Source: Acorus gramineus (lineage: Eukaryota > Streptophyta > Magnoliopsida > Acorales > Acoraceae). Taken from it: a stretch of 64,000 nt of DNA. The DNA is taken from contig CM060849.1 of assembly GCA_030737835.1 (NCBI GenBank), forward strand, positions 18,580,579 to 18,644,578. The letters run 5' to 3'. A program made the position numbers and the translations under genes. Positions 25,386 through 37,765 of this stretch are shown here, one piece after another; position 1 is the first letter of the stretch, and each line of letters begins with the position of its first letter. The notes under the pieces were generated by a model. The model ran no database searches. It was given only the letters and a program-made list of their open reading frames with translations, and was not told where the DNA came from.

Positions 25386-25880
25386 ATCTCTTTGGCTGAT
25401 ATACTTAGAACGCCTAACGACGAAGGCGTACCGGGCAAGATGGGCTCCCGCAGACTCAACCGAGTGTGCCTTATGCTCTGGGGAATCGGAGACCGTCGTA
25501 CATCTCTTTTGCACTTGCAGAGTGGCTCGGGATTTCTGGGCTATAGTGGGGAGGCAAACGGGAATACAGTCTACATTTCATGCGTTGGAGGACATGTGGG
25601 CGATGGGAAAAACAATGAAGAGGTCGGATGATGATAGCATAGCTGCGGACATGCGATGGTCTCGCAATCCATAGTCCCGATCAAAGCTTGGACGATTTGG
25701 AAGACGGGAAATGAGGATGTCTTCAACGGAACGAACGTGTATCAAGAAAACATGTGGGATATGTTTCGTGGGTGCATAAGGGATTGGGGTCACCATATAG
25801 TGAAGGCGGGAGTATATTCACTTTCAGGATGGGAGTTTTCGAGCCGCGGGGTGAATGTGCGAATGGGGTTCTTTTTATGG
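25386..25880 (+). mobile_element. LINE 3'-region fragment (zf-RVT domain)
   Basis: One frame reads RLTTKAYRARWAPADS then TECALCSGESETVVHLFCTC and VARDFW, the Cys/His zinc-binding region found near the C-terminus of plant LINE ORF2. After a frame change, AWTIWKTGNEDVFN matches the W-x-IWK-RN-xxF motif that follows it. A stop separates the parts. No reverse transcriptase core is present. It is a GC-rich dead fragment. Confidence 0.75.
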
Positions 25881-26320
25881 TTAGATGCCTCTTCTGACTC
25901 GAAGAAGAGATTCCATTTTATTTTCTTATGTTTTACTTTTCGTAGTATAATTTTTTCTCTCCATATTTAAAATTTGTAATTCAAAATCATATATAAAATC
26001 AAATAACAAACTTCTATCTTTCTTTAAAAAAAAAAAAAACTCGATCTCATCTCTTCTCAGGCTAAAGTGGGGTCAGTTCACCAGATAATGGTCGTCCGAT
26101 TCCAAAGGTTTTATTTAATTCGTCTTGTTTTTGTTTTCTTTGAGCAACTCCCAGACCCAGAGAGAGAGAGACAGAGAGAGACAGGGAGAGCGCGCTAGGG
26201 GTTGTGTTTTTTTTTTTTACCAGGGTTTGATGAATATGGTTGTGTTTTTTTTGTGCTCTCTAATTGAATGATGTTTACATTAACCAGAGCAAACGAAGGA
26301 CAGAGCGCACGAAGGGAGTG

Positions 26321-26358
<38 letters not shown>

Positions 26359-27429
26359 CTGTGTCACTGCATGGGGAAGAGGCAAACACATGGTTGGCAC
26401 TTTGTCCTCTCTCTCTCTCCCTCTCTCTCCAAACGTCCAATCTTCTTTAAAAATAAAAATAAAAATAATAATAAAAAAAAAACAACCCCAACTTTTGCTT
26501 CACTGTAAACATTATATTAATTACATGTTTTCAGAGAGACCATAAAGAAAGCAACAAAGAAAGGAAAAAAATGGTGTGATTGGGAATTGAAAGATTTTTC
26601 TTTGGAGGGTGAACTAGAGTGGATCCCACTGTGTAGCGCGAGAGTCCCGGGGGTTATTATGACGTGTAGGTCCCGCTGTGTCGGGAAGGGCTTCTCTAGC
26701 TAAGCTTAGTTAAGGTCTTCTCAAATATGTATATATGTATATAGTATATATATACATTGCTGTCTTGTGTACAGTTCTTCATCAACAGTGACTACACTGT
26801 GTTTCATAAGTTTGTATTTGTCTTAAAAACGAGTGGGAGAGAGAGAGAGAGAGAGAGAGACCGACAACTCTACCTCGTCCAGCGAAGGATCAGATGAAAA
26901 AAAACACCATTCAAAAACTGTGTATGGGAGCCACGTGAGGGGGTGGGGTACTAAAGTTCGAATAACTCCAGATATATGTGACAATGTGATGCATGAAAAA
27001 TTTCTGCATTGGAACAGACCCCTTCTCTCTACTGTTTACCGTTGAAAATATTCGTACCCCTCCCCCGCAACCTGTCAGTCGTTGAAGACTGTCACACGCA
27101 CAGAAAACCATGTTCATTTTTATGTTTTTGTTTTGTTTTTTTATTAGATTTTATGTGATTCAATTTGTATATATTCGCGGAATGACACTGTTTTCATGGT
27201 TTCTGATTATGGGATTGCTATTTATTGCTGCTCACCACCCTTTTAGCATTTTTCAAATGGGAGAATGTTTTTTTTTTTTCTATTTCCCTATATGGGATCA
27301 ATGTATATAGATTAGATTAATTTTTATGTATGGAGCATTTGAACAGTTGAGTTGTCATTCTCTAATTGATTGGGGCTGAATTTTTTTATTAAATAATTTT
27401 TTTACAAAATCTTTAACCTTTACCTTGGA
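25881..27429. other. Intergenic, GA-rich microsatellite region
   Basis: (GA)n runs lie at about 26160-26190, 26323-26355 and 26837-26861, and a (CT)n run near 26407-26430. There are moderately GC-rich single-copy-looking pieces between them, but no gene family or hairpin that I recognise. Open frames are produced by the repeats. Confidence 0.5.
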
Positions 27430-28020
27430 GTAATTTAAACCGGGTCCTTCAGAGAATTTTAAATTATTTTTAAATTAATTTAAATATTTGAACTTATTTT
27501 TAGATCCCCAGAATAGGTGGTATATTATTTTTTAGTCCTTCTATTCAATGAGAATTATCTTTCCTATTTTTTTTCTCTTTTGTCCATATCTTCATCTTTT
27601 ATTTATGTTCACATCTGTCTCTCTCCGATTCACACCAACGACATCCCCTTCCCCTCCGCGTGTAGCCTTCTGTCATCCCCCTTGAACTCTCTCTCTCTCT
27701 TGCCACTCCCTTCCTCAGTCTTAACAATTAATGTACCCCAACATATTAATAATATACTCAGACATGTTACAATGTATCCAAATCTGTTAATTAATAGTGT
27801 ACCCAAATCTATTAATAATGTATCCAGACATGTTAAAAGTATACTCAAACATGTTAACAGTGTACAAACTCAATGAATAGGAGGGGTAAAAATAGAAATT
27901 TTAATAGTGTATTTAACGATTGTTACTTAAAAAGATCAGAAAATAATCGACAATGAAAACTTAGGACTTAAAAATAAATTCAAATGTTTCAGGGACTTAA
28001 TTTAGTTATTCCCCAAAGGA
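27430..28020. mobile_element. Possible foldback element carrying a minisatellite
   Basis: The stretch near 27470-27520 ('aatatttgaacttattttta') is an imperfect inverse of 27960-28010 ('taaaaataaattcaaatgtt'). Weaker inverted similarity extends on both sides. The arms are diverged, so this is tentative. Confidence 0.35.
27727..27866. repeat. Minisatellite, about six units of 19-25 bp
   Basis: Units follow the consensus 'gta(c/t)ccaaa(c/t)atgttaataat' with variable length and several substitutions. They translate by chance into a repetitive open frame but have no gene context. Confidence 0.7.
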
Positions 28021-28134
28021 TTTGATATTAATTTTCCTTTTTACCTTTTCGATTAGTTAACATTTAACAAAAATCCTCCGTGCATTCCATGCCTTAATGA
28101 AGGTTTTGTTCTATAAGATGATTTAATTTATGAC

Positions 28135-28363
28135 CCATTTGATAACACGATAAAGGGTGATTCTGCTTTTTAATTAAGCAGGAAGTTCAAATATGTTACG
28201 AAAGATGTTTAAAGAAACACACTTAATATAAAAGTTACTTAAAATTTTTAGTGCAAAAATGTTTCTTTTAAAAAAATACAGAAAATGCATCTTTTAGAAA
28301 TCAAAGTCTATTTAAGACACTTTATTGAAAACCTTATTTTTCAAACATGTTTTCTAAACGAAC
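28135..28363 (-). mobile_element. MITE, copy 2 of the 3629-3842 family, opposite orientation
   Basis: The ends are CCCATTTGATAACACG and TTCTAAACGAACC. The reverse complement aligns along its length with 3629-3842. TGA flanks both ends (about 28132-28134 and 28364-28366), a possible 3-bp target duplication. Confidence 0.6.
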
Positions 28364-28366
28364 CTG

Positions 28367-30360
28367 AGAGTGAGGTAGAAAATCGTTCTCCCACTTGAAA
28401 AATGTGAAAACAACCTTCTAACCACTTGAAAATGCAGTCCAGTATCTTTAACAAAATTAGCTTATTAATCAATATAGCTTTGGACCTCTCCTGGCTTGTG
28501 ATAATGGGGCAATAAGTACTAGCATTGTTGTTTGATACAAAGAATAATCTATTACTTCTAAACAATTCATAGCATGTGACAGATATAAAAAAAGCATCAT
28601 GAAATGCACTAGATTAACTGATTGTAATAGATAATTTATTACGTAATAAGCCATCCCAACCCTACCTTAAAAAAAAAATTCCTAGCCATTAGTAATGATA
28701 AAACATATTTAAGAAATCCGGTACAACAAAATAAAATAAAAAGGATTTCCCTGTAAGGATGTGAAGTTGTTTTAAATTGTCCAAAAGTTATGACTTTGAT
28801 TGATTCACGTCTTCTCAGTTTGGCTGGCTAAGGTGTTAGGTTGCTAATGAATGACAAAGTAATAATTTTAAATTAGAAGGGAAAAGAAGAAGGCATTGCA
28901 TCCCTTCAATGCCTTATCTCCAGAAAAAAGCTAGTTCTACCTCTTCACCTCTTATTAGGGTTGAATTATTGGGCCTTCATAGATATAGCTTCATCAAAAT
29001 CACCTCATTCATTCACAGATACGCTTTTCAATTTAATTCCACTCCATTCGTTACTAGAACAAACAATACAATTACATGTATAACAAAAATTCTTCGTTCC
29101 ATCCTGTTCAACAATCACAGTTAATACATTCCCAAATTAAAGCACCCCTTCCTTGTCAGTGAAAAAAAGATTCACGTGATTGACCAAAAAAAACATATGA
29201 AAATATTTTAATTTTAATTGATACTTATGAGAACACCTAAGTTTAAATAATTTTGAATGGTTTATGTGATGTCTATTTTAGTGGCTCACACGTAACACTA
29301 TATCTATCTTATAACATTGAGTGTTGTTCCACAGTCTCTTTTTCAATTTCAATTCTAGTATCTTATGTTTCGTTAGCATCATATACTCACATTAAAGATG
29401 TATATATATGTTTTAACAAAAAAAATTTATGTTTTCTATAAGTGAATCTATGTAATTCATTGAAGTACATGTTTTATTTTTTATACAAATACATATTTAA
29501 TTAAATGAATTGCATTACTTAAATAAAAAAAAACTGCAACGGGGGGTGTGAACTGAAAATCTTCTTATTTATTAAAATAAGTCTAATTGTCTAACAATGT
29601 AATAAAAACACATGTAATGTCCACTTCCCATAACAATATTCTATGTGACAAAAGAACTGTATTTTTCTGCGGGTCAATTCCATGCAACAGTCCCTCGACG
29701 ATCAAAAGTAAAAAAAAGAAAAAAAAGAAGATTGAGTACGTGAGAGGAGGAAATAAATAAATAAATAAAAAAGAATCTGATCAAATTAGCTTTCTTTCCC
29801 TCTTGCTCTCACTTTCTATAGCTTTTGTCATCCGAACGTCCAATCGTCCACCGAGTCTTTGCCGGTTCTCCTTCCGATCGATGATATAGCTCTCAATCAC
29901 CTGAGACTCCATCGAAAAATCTTTTAATCTTTCATACAGAAAGATTAATAGAGAGAGAGAGAGACTCATCTGTTTTTTTCTCAAGTGTTTGTGTGATGTT
30001 GGATCAACCACGGTGAGTCCACCGATTAAAAGAAAAACGTCGCATCCCCACCAAACTGCTTCTCCTTAACCTACCTGTCTCTCTCTTCCCCTCTCTCATC
30101 AAGCTTTTCAAGTCTCTCTCTCTCTCTCTCCCCCTGTCTATCTCTCCCTCCATTATTTGGTTTACCGCCACTTGAACAAACAATCTGATCTACAGACCAC
30201 CACTCTTTGATTTGACAGTGAGAAAAGAAAGAAAGCCTGGAGCCATGGCGCTTCTTTTTCTTTTCCTCCATCACTATGTTTTTTGACCTTGATGTCCATT
30301 CTCTCTTAAGTTTTTTCCAAATATTCTTTTGTTTGGTGTTTTCAATTGGAGGTGAAGAAC
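28367..30360. other. Intergenic and probable KNOX promoter and leader
   Basis: No gene before the KNOX start. A strong pyrimidine-rich tract with (CT)n lies at 30077-30150, typical of plant leaders. No clear TATA box was picked out. An AT-rich piece at 29300-29530 resembles the foldback family of 8240-8742. Confidence 0.5.
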
Positions 30361-33300
30361 ATGGAAGGTGATTTTTCTCATCTGGGTGAGGGAGAGAACC
30401 CAAGCACGAGAGGTGGTTTTGCATACTCACATGTTGTCGCGCCGAGTCCTTCCTTGTTTGGAAGGACAAACGACTGCAACAACAGCTGCAGCTCTAACTC
30501 CACTAACATGAACCCTAACCACCACCAACATCATCATCATGAACACCTCCTCCCCATGCCCCTCCATGCCTTCCCTTACCAACCCAATGAGTGTTTTGGC
30601 TCCGAATTGCCTGTAAAAACCGAGGGTGGATCTTCTCAAGAAGTCCACCACCACTTACAAAGCTCTTCATCAATTCGAAGAGGGCAACGACAAGGGAACC
30701 TCATGAGCACAACCGATGTCGAAGCCATGAAGGCTAAGATCGTCGCCCACCCACAGTACTCCAATCTCCTTGAAGCCTACATGGAGTGTCAAAAGGTGAC
30801 AACCTTTCCACAAATAATTCATTCTATTGTGGGTATAATTCAAAACTGTGATTGTGTTTTGATTTGGAAACTTAAAATTGAAACTATAAAAAGGTGGGTG
30901 CGCCGCCGGATGTGGTGGCTCGACTGACGGCGATGGGGAAGGAATTCGAGACACGTCACCGGTCGGCGGAGGTGTGTCGCGACGTGTTGACGGACCCGGA
31001 GCTCGATCAGTTCATGGTTTGGTCCAAACTCTAATTGGCCCTTTGGGTTCTTATTGTATTTTGTTGTTGTTTAGGACTTGAACGAAAAATATACCCAAAA
31101 AAAAAAAATTCTTTTGTGGAAGAACAGGAGGCCTATTATGATATGCTGGTGAAGTATAGGGAGGAGCTGACGAGGCCGTTGCAGGAAGCCATGGATTTCT
31201 TGAGGCGTGTCGAGTCTCAACTCAACTCGCTCAGTAATGGATCTATTCGAGTCTTTTCTTCAGGTACTCTCTCTTTCTCTCTCTCTCTCTCTCCAACAAG
31301 TCTTCTAGAGCAATACATAGAACTCAAGTCTAGCTTCTAGAGCAATACATATAGCCTTTAATTACTTAATTCAGGAAGTGAGAGAGAAACTTTAGCATGA
31401 ACTGTATGTACAAGTAGAGGAAAATGTGAACGGTTGGATCAAATTTGGAGGATATAAATATAAATATAAAACATAATAAAAAAGAGAGAGAAATTGTCAT
31501 TTCACGAGGGTATAGTAACCAGGGTTCTACTTTTTGAAGGCTTTGCACAGAGAGAAGTGATTGAGGGGAGACAAAACGACCGTCTTGTATTTTGGATATA
31601 ATTCAAAAAGAAGCATGATTTGAGCCACATGTTCCATTTTAAAAACGGAGAGAAAGAGAAAGAGACAGAGAGAGAAGGAATTAAATACAGTTTTTTTTTT
31701 CCAGATCTCTCTGTCATTATTAGGGTTCCCAAAAGTCCTCTTCAACTTCCAAAGTTAACAATGGCATGCATTTTTTTTTTTGTCATTCTAGGGTTCATAC
31801 ACATTTTCTCCTTCTCTCTCTGGGATCTTATTATTATTATTATTATTATTTTATATACTATATGTGATGTTGGTGTGGTGTGTTTTTAATAATGGAAAGA
31901 ATAACATTGGATGCGATTCAAGTCACTCCCCAGACCCAGCCATGTACCATTGTCCAGGAGGCCAAGCTTTTAATAACGTTTTTTGGATGTCCTTTTTAGG
32001 TTAGCAGCTATTGCATGTAATCTCTTGTTGGATACCAAGGGATAATTTGTGCATCATTTTTATGGAGGTAGGAGCTTCATGAGTATTTGTGACAATAATA
32101 ACACTAATGCTCATGAAATTAATAACTGGTCTTTTGTACATTGTGCAATCTATGCTTCCCTAAAGCGATATAGATACTTAGAAATATTGAACACATATAA
32201 TGGGCTTATAGCCATCTTATTGCTAAAAAGTGAAGTCTAAGACTAGAGTTGATCTAATTAATCTACTTTGTTACAAACACATTTCGTGGTGGGCACATTG
32301 AGCTCAATGATGCATTAGCTTTCAATAATTAATGGGATTACTTGTCAGGCTTTACCTTAAATTATATGGTGTCCTGATGTCTAAAGAATTGGGGAATAAT
32401 TGGGAAGCACTGAAATTACGTTGGCGTTCCTTGTTTTTGCTTGCACACTTTTTCAATGCATTGTAGAGCTTCATTAACTGTTTGCGTATCAGGATAATCT
32501 CTATTGGATGTTTTCATGAGAAGATGAATTTCAACATAGATAATAAAGCATTGATTATTACGCTACTCTTGTAATTTCCTCGCACATGATTCTTTGATTA
32601 ATGAACGGTTTTAGCCTTATTTGTAATAGTCTTGAGTTTGATCCATAATGCAAACCACATATAGAATGTACTTGAAATATATAACCATGACACATTTTGT
32701 AGGAGGCTAAATCAGTATACTGTTCTCGAGTTTGATCCATAATGCAAAACACAAGATTAATTGGGTTATAATTTTTTTATTATCTGTAATTGTATGCCAC
32801 AAATCAGATAAACCAATTAGGGTGCTCAAAAAAGTGTTATTTTTTATAGATGAATCAGGAGTTCCTTAGAAATATAGCTAAGCATATCAGGATTTTAGCC
32901 ACATCGGCTCAATGACACATTTTTCGCCTCACAGGCTCGAGGAACACTTGCACATAAGATTAAAGCTACCACGAAACTATCATTGATGGCCTAGAAAAGT
33001 TTATTTAATTTATTTCAGCGGGCCTGATATTATTTATGCTATTGTTCTTCAAAATATTGATGTATATATTGTCACTTATGTTTCAACAAAGAAAACCCCT
33101 TCTTGATTGGAAAAAATTTTGAGGATTTTTTTTTGAAAAAATTATCCTTTTAGAGAAATTGGTAGTGTTATTAACTTCCATTGAAAGAGGGGCTAAAATG
33201 ATGAGAACACCAGGAGGCTCAAGTGACTTAAAAGTGGCATATTTATCCCTAGTTTTCCTACATGACAACCTATTGTTCGCATCATTCACTAGGTACGCAT

Positions 33301-36144
33301 TTATTAAGTGATTTGATTTATTTATTTATTTACTTTTGTTGCTTTTTTTAATGGAATTGTAGCCTTTTATAACTGAAAATTTTATTTATTTTTGTTGTAG
33401 AATTAATATAGCTGCAATTTAACTAGCACAGGATTGACACTTTATCTAGAGTCGTAAATTCACTCATATATTTCAAATTCTAATCCTCTTGGACTTACCC
33501 GATGCACAAAGTTGGTAAGTGATTATGTGCATCAAAGATTTTTCTCACACTAAAAAAAAAAATTAATAATGTTGAGTTCCACGTCATAGAAAAAAATTGA
33601 AGTGAGAAAGTGGAAAGCCAATTTATCAGGCAGTCAACATGCATGAATAAGTACTTGTTAGTGTCTGAACGTGAAAATAATTTATTTATTTTTTGTTATA
33701 AGTCCAAAATCAAATGTGCAAAAGCAAACTAGGGTTACGATGTTCATTTAACCTAATTAACGAGTGAGAAAATAGTCATCAATGATTAATTTCGTACATT
33801 TCCCAAACATTCCAAAGTTAAAGTACGTGCACGTAACATGGATGTGACTTATTAAGATAGTTTTTGATAAGTCAATATTTTTCTTGATCGGATAAAGATT
33901 GAACTCAGGTTCCTAGACAAAGAGGGGTACCTTTGCCCAACACGTCAAGATGTGATTTAGTAAACCAATTTTTAGTGAGCACGACTTGTTAAGACTGTGT
34001 GTATGTGAAGATGAATGTAAAGACAAACAATAAAAATATATAGAAATTAAAGAAAACATACTCTGCATTACCTCGACAACGTTGAAATTGATGTCATGAC
34101 CCTTCCTGTCAAGTGTTACGTTGAGCATAAACCTCCTTGCATACACAATTTCTTAACCAAGGGCTAATTTTGTTGGAAAGCAGACACTGGGATGATTACT
34201 GGATATATGCCATATGATGTGATTTGAGTAATTAGGAATACTACATGCCAGTCTTATGTTATATCCCAATTAAACATGATATTTGAGATACAATTCACGC
34301 ATTATGGAAATTTGAATTTAATACATGTTCATGCTTGATGGAACAATTCTAGATGTATCGAAAGAATTTTTCATGGGACCGGGGCATACAAGTGGAGGTA
34401 GTCTTCCCAGCTTGATCGTAAAGTTAGTTACGGGAGATTCCTCCGATATAAAAAAAAACAAAAAAAAAATTCTAGATGTATGGTAACATTGGGGATGGCA
34501 TATCATATTTAACATGAAGTATGATGCACTGTGTGTAATTGAATCTCTAAAATGCTTAACAGGTGATGATTTTTAATTTGTTATACATGAAATGTGATGC
34601 AGTCGGCACGAATTCTTAATTTCCAGTTTGTCTTGTCATAGCCCCACATAATTAATATCATCATACCCTGTTCATACCCATATAGAACCATTATCCTTTC
34701 TTTCTTACAGTTTGACCATCATATACCAGCTTGTGTTCATATGGAATTTTACAAACCCCTAAATGAAATCAGACTGAAGAAATTAAAGTTTGGTGAATAT
34801 GGAATCGTGGTCTTGTACCTCACAATTGTGATCATGGAAGCATATAGATATCTATCTGTGTGAATTTCAATATTATAGAAGTTTTTTAATCAAAGGGAAT
34901 GTGTAAAAACTTTGATATAATTAATTTTTCTTAAAAACAACTATGAAAAGTTGATAGAATATTCTGTTTCTATATATGCCTATTGAATAATATAAAAAAT
35001 TCTCTTAACTCAGTTGTAAAAACTTGCCACATTCTGTTCTGCCTCTAAAATGGTAGTAAATATTAGAATGGTTTTTAGGTTTTGTAGCTGTACTTGGAAC
35101 TAGTGATAAACTACTACACTCGTGTCTTCTGGATATCCCAAGTTATTAAATTTTTTTTGCTTATCTGTTTTTTTTACCATTGAAATGCTTTGTGAATTAA
35201 TTGAATCCCATGCAGCAATTATATGTAATATCAAACTGATAGAATCATTGGCTGATTCAGGTTCAATACTGTCAAGAATATTTCACCATTTCTAGTGATT
35301 TTTTTTTTTTTAACATAGCATCAATATGACTTTGTGGTTTTAGCAAGACATGAAGAGTAGATATTTCAACACATGACACACATTCAGAACTAAGGGAAGA
35401 CTATTATAATAATCCTGCCATCCATATATGTAATCATTATAAGTTATAAATTTGTGATATAGGCTTCCAGCCCATACTATACCAAACATTTTTTTGTGTT
35501 AGATATAAGAGGCCAGTGAGTAGATGTAGAGTGTGAAAGACAACATGGTTTCCTGAGTCGTTTGTGTTGTTTCTTTCTGAATCAACCACTCAGATGAAAA
35601 ATACGGGGGAGTCGGTTCATCAGAAGAGGACCAAGACGGTAGCGGTGGAGAAACAGAACTCCCAGAGATCGACCCACGGGCGGAGGACAGGGAACTCAAG
35701 CATCACCTCCTAAAGAAGTACAGCGGGTACCTAAGCAGTCTCAAGCAAGAGCTCTCCAAGAAGAAGAAGAAAGGGAAGCTCCCAAAGGAGGCCCGGCAGA
35801 AGCTGCTCCACTGGTGGGAGATTCACTACAAATGGCCTTATCCATCTGTAAGAAGAACCACTTCTCATCATCGAATCGTTTGTGTTTTGTCTTTTGGAAT
35901 TCATTGTTAATGCATGTCATGGGGGCCACAGGAGATGGAGAAGGTTGCGTTGGCGGAGTCGACGGGGCTCGATCAGAAGCAGATCAACAACTGGTTCATA
36001 AACCAGAGGAAGCGCCACTGGAAACCGTCGGATGACATGCAGTTCGTGGTGATGGACGGCTACCACCACCCAAACACGACGGCGGCGGCGTTTTACATGG
36101 ACGGGCACTTCATGGGCGACGGTTCTTACCGTCACGGGCCATGA
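30361..36144 (+). CDS. KNAT1: Class I KNOX homeodomain protein, KNAT1/BREVIPEDICELLUS-like
   Basis: This TALE homeodomain regulator maintains meristem identity and patterns internodes and pedicels, and acts in the nucleus with BELL partners. Exons are 30361-30795, 30894-31016, 31128-31263, 35594-35847 and 35932-36144, all GT-AG with compatible phases, giving 386 residues (about 398 in Arabidopsis KNAT1). KNOX1 covers about 120-186 ([20 protein letters not shown] onward), KNOX2 about 187-225 ([17 protein letters not shown]), [20 protein letters not shown] leads into the ELK box (264-284), and the homeodomain ends with [10 protein letters not shown] (336-345). The C-terminus [15 protein letters not shown] matches KNAT1, not STM. 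The N-terminus is His/Asn-rich, as in KNAT1. The ATG at 30361 is used because the in-frame codon at 30346 is TTG. Intron 3 is 4,330 bp, a known trait of KNOX I genes. The gene looks intact. Confidence 0.93.
33880..33975 (-). mobile_element. tRNA-derived SINE candidate in KNOX intron 3
   Basis: On the minus strand GTGTTGGGCAAAGG (A-box-like) precedes CTGAGTTCAATCT (B-box-like) at suitable spacing. The ends are not resolved. Confidence 0.4.
34359..34467 (+). mobile_element. 5'-truncated SINE with 14-bp target duplication, in KNOX intron 3
   Basis: The body GTGGAGGTAGTCTTCCCAGC, a diverged 3' part and an A-rich tail match the SINE at 23449-24135. The identical 14-mer AATTCTAGATGTAT flanks it (34345-34358 and 34468-34481), proof of target-primed insertion. 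The tRNA-like head is missing, so it cannot be transcribed from its own promoter. Confidence 0.85.
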
Positions 36145-36779
36145 TGAACATCATTGCATGCATGGTCTGTTTCATTGTTTGTTTGGCTGAAGAAGGCATA
36201 AGAGCTTGATTTTAAAAATGGGGGGGCGGGGGGACTGTTTTTTAAGTGTTGCTACTTAATTAGGTTTATTTTGATTGTAACCTTTCAGTGTCATTGAATT
36301 TTGAATGATGTGTCTATCAGTATATATATATATTTATATATAGGTCGATTTCGATTTTGCTTTTAAGTTAGGACGTTTGAATCATCTGACGGAACAAGCT
36401 CAAGCAGCCAAATGGTTTCTGATGGTTAGTGTGGACTTAACGGCCCACCAAAGTCATGGCCCATGGGCTCAACTCGGCGATCCATCACCAGTACCACAAA
36501 AGCAGCTTTGTACAGATTTTTTTGGGGCTGAATATGATACACAAATGTATGCTTAAAAAAGTCAAAATGAGTTATGAGTGCAGGCAGGGTGAAAGTCATT
36601 TTTCTTTTTTAGGATTATGTTAGAGAAAACTCCCGTCGTAGCATTTTTTCTGTTTTTTGAATCCTGTCAAATGAAGTATAGACTTATATTTACTTTTATA
36701 AAAACTAAAAGTTTATATATGTTTTATTTAATAAAATATATATCTTTGACTCACACGAAACTACAAAAGTGCATGCATT
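36145..36779. other. KNOX 3' untranslated region and intergenic
   Basis: The 3' UTR probably ends near 36300-36350, with a short (TA)n run at about 36320-36345. Beyond it no gene is seen. Confidence 0.5.
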
Positions 36780-37067
36780 TAAAGGAAAATGAAAAGGTAA
36801 AAGAATTTGGGTAAAAAAAATTTGATGAAAAATAAACATTTTACTTGACTAATTTTTAATTTAATGGAAAACGATAATATCATTTTTAATCACTTTTCAT
36901 GTAATGGAAAAGAATTTCTCAACTTTCATAATAAAATAAAATAGAGAAGGAAAAGTGAGAAAAATATTTGTTGTTCAGATAAAATACTAGATTTTACAAT
37001 GATCAATTAACAATTTTAGTTTTTTCTTATTTTTTTTCACTTCCTATCATGCACAAATGTATCCTAA
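36780..37067. mobile_element. MITE copy (GGRTGTGTTT family), left end unclear
   Basis: The right end GCACAAATGTATCCTAA and the internal 'atggaaaa / cacttttc' blocks match 6198-6530 and 40354-40863. The left terminus is not resolved. Confidence 0.45.
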
Positions 37068-37204
37068 GCGAAAATTTCTTGTAACAACATATTTTTTTAA
37101 TATGAATTTTGTCCACTCTTAATAATAACTAACCATGCCATCAATGATACTGCAAGTCATTTAATTTTATATAATTATTTGGTGAATGCCTCTATTTGTA
37201 TTTT

Positions 37205-37340
37205 TATTTTTTTTATATTAGAAGGACCTTTCGTAACTGACCTTACAATCAAACTAGGAAAGTTACCTCCACTTGTTTATTCTAATTCCACGAAATTTTT
37301 TTTAAAATAATTACAAATAAACAGATGCATAAATCAACAA
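37205..37340 (-). mobile_element. SINE copy, minus strand, 5'-truncated
   Basis: Read on the minus strand, AACAAGTGGAGGTAACTTTC and GTCAGTTACGAAAGGTCC plus an A-rich tail match the SINE copies at 23449-24135 and 34359-34467. It is more diverged than those. It lies between the convergent KNOX and XTH genes. Confidence 0.7.
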
Positions 37341-37765
37341 CAACAAACAAATAAATGAGTGCCCCTATTGTTGGTCACGGTCAATTGCAGTTAAAGTCAA
37401 TATATAACAAGTGCCCCTTTTTTCTTGATATATTCATATTTATGTTTTGCCAAAAAAAAAAAAAATCGAGTTTCAATGGGGTTATAATACGCTCTTCACC
37501 TATATTTCCAACCAAAATTAAACCAAATATCAAAAAAAAAAAAAAAAAAAAAAAAATTCACAACTTAATCTACAAACCAACATTAACCCCCCTCTTATTC
37601 CAACAAATTAAGCTTCACAAAGCATTGCCATTAATTTACACTTGCACCAAACAACTTACAACAAAAACCAACCATAATTTATTTACACACGAAGACACGT
37701 ATATAGCACAGTAGCAAATTAAGACTGAAAAAGAAACCCGGCCCACACATGATCAAACGGTCGAA

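Larger units (their letters stand above)
31264..35593 (+). promoter_or_regulatory. 4.3-kb third intron of the KNOX gene, possible regulatory intron
   Basis: It falls between the KNOX2 exon and the ELK/homeodomain exon, within the codon after VFSS. Large introns at this kind of position in KNOX I genes are known sites of regulatory mutations (for example maize Knotted1). Here it is mostly AT-rich and holds a (TTA)n run near 31829-31850, a truncated SINE at 34359-34467 and a candidate SINE at 33880-33975. I cannot identify conserved elements by eye. Confidence 0.4.

Noticed and set aside
26355-26400. An 11-base match (TGCCTCTTCCC, minus strand) to miR408
   Set aside because: The rest of the mature sequence does not match and no paired star arm is visible nearby.
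26264-26545. 93-codon frame in the GA-rich region
   Set aside because: It is an artefact of (GA)n repeats, reading ERERER.
27517-27876. 119-codon frame across the minisatellite
   Set aside because: Low-complexity start and a repeat-driven end; no gene context.
30346-30360. Possible earlier start of the KNOX protein at 30346
   Set aside because: The codon is TTG, not ATG. The ATG at 30361 gives a normal KNOX N-terminus.
34318-34515. Minus-strand frame over the SINE in the KNOX intron
   Set aside because: It is SINE sequence read backwards.
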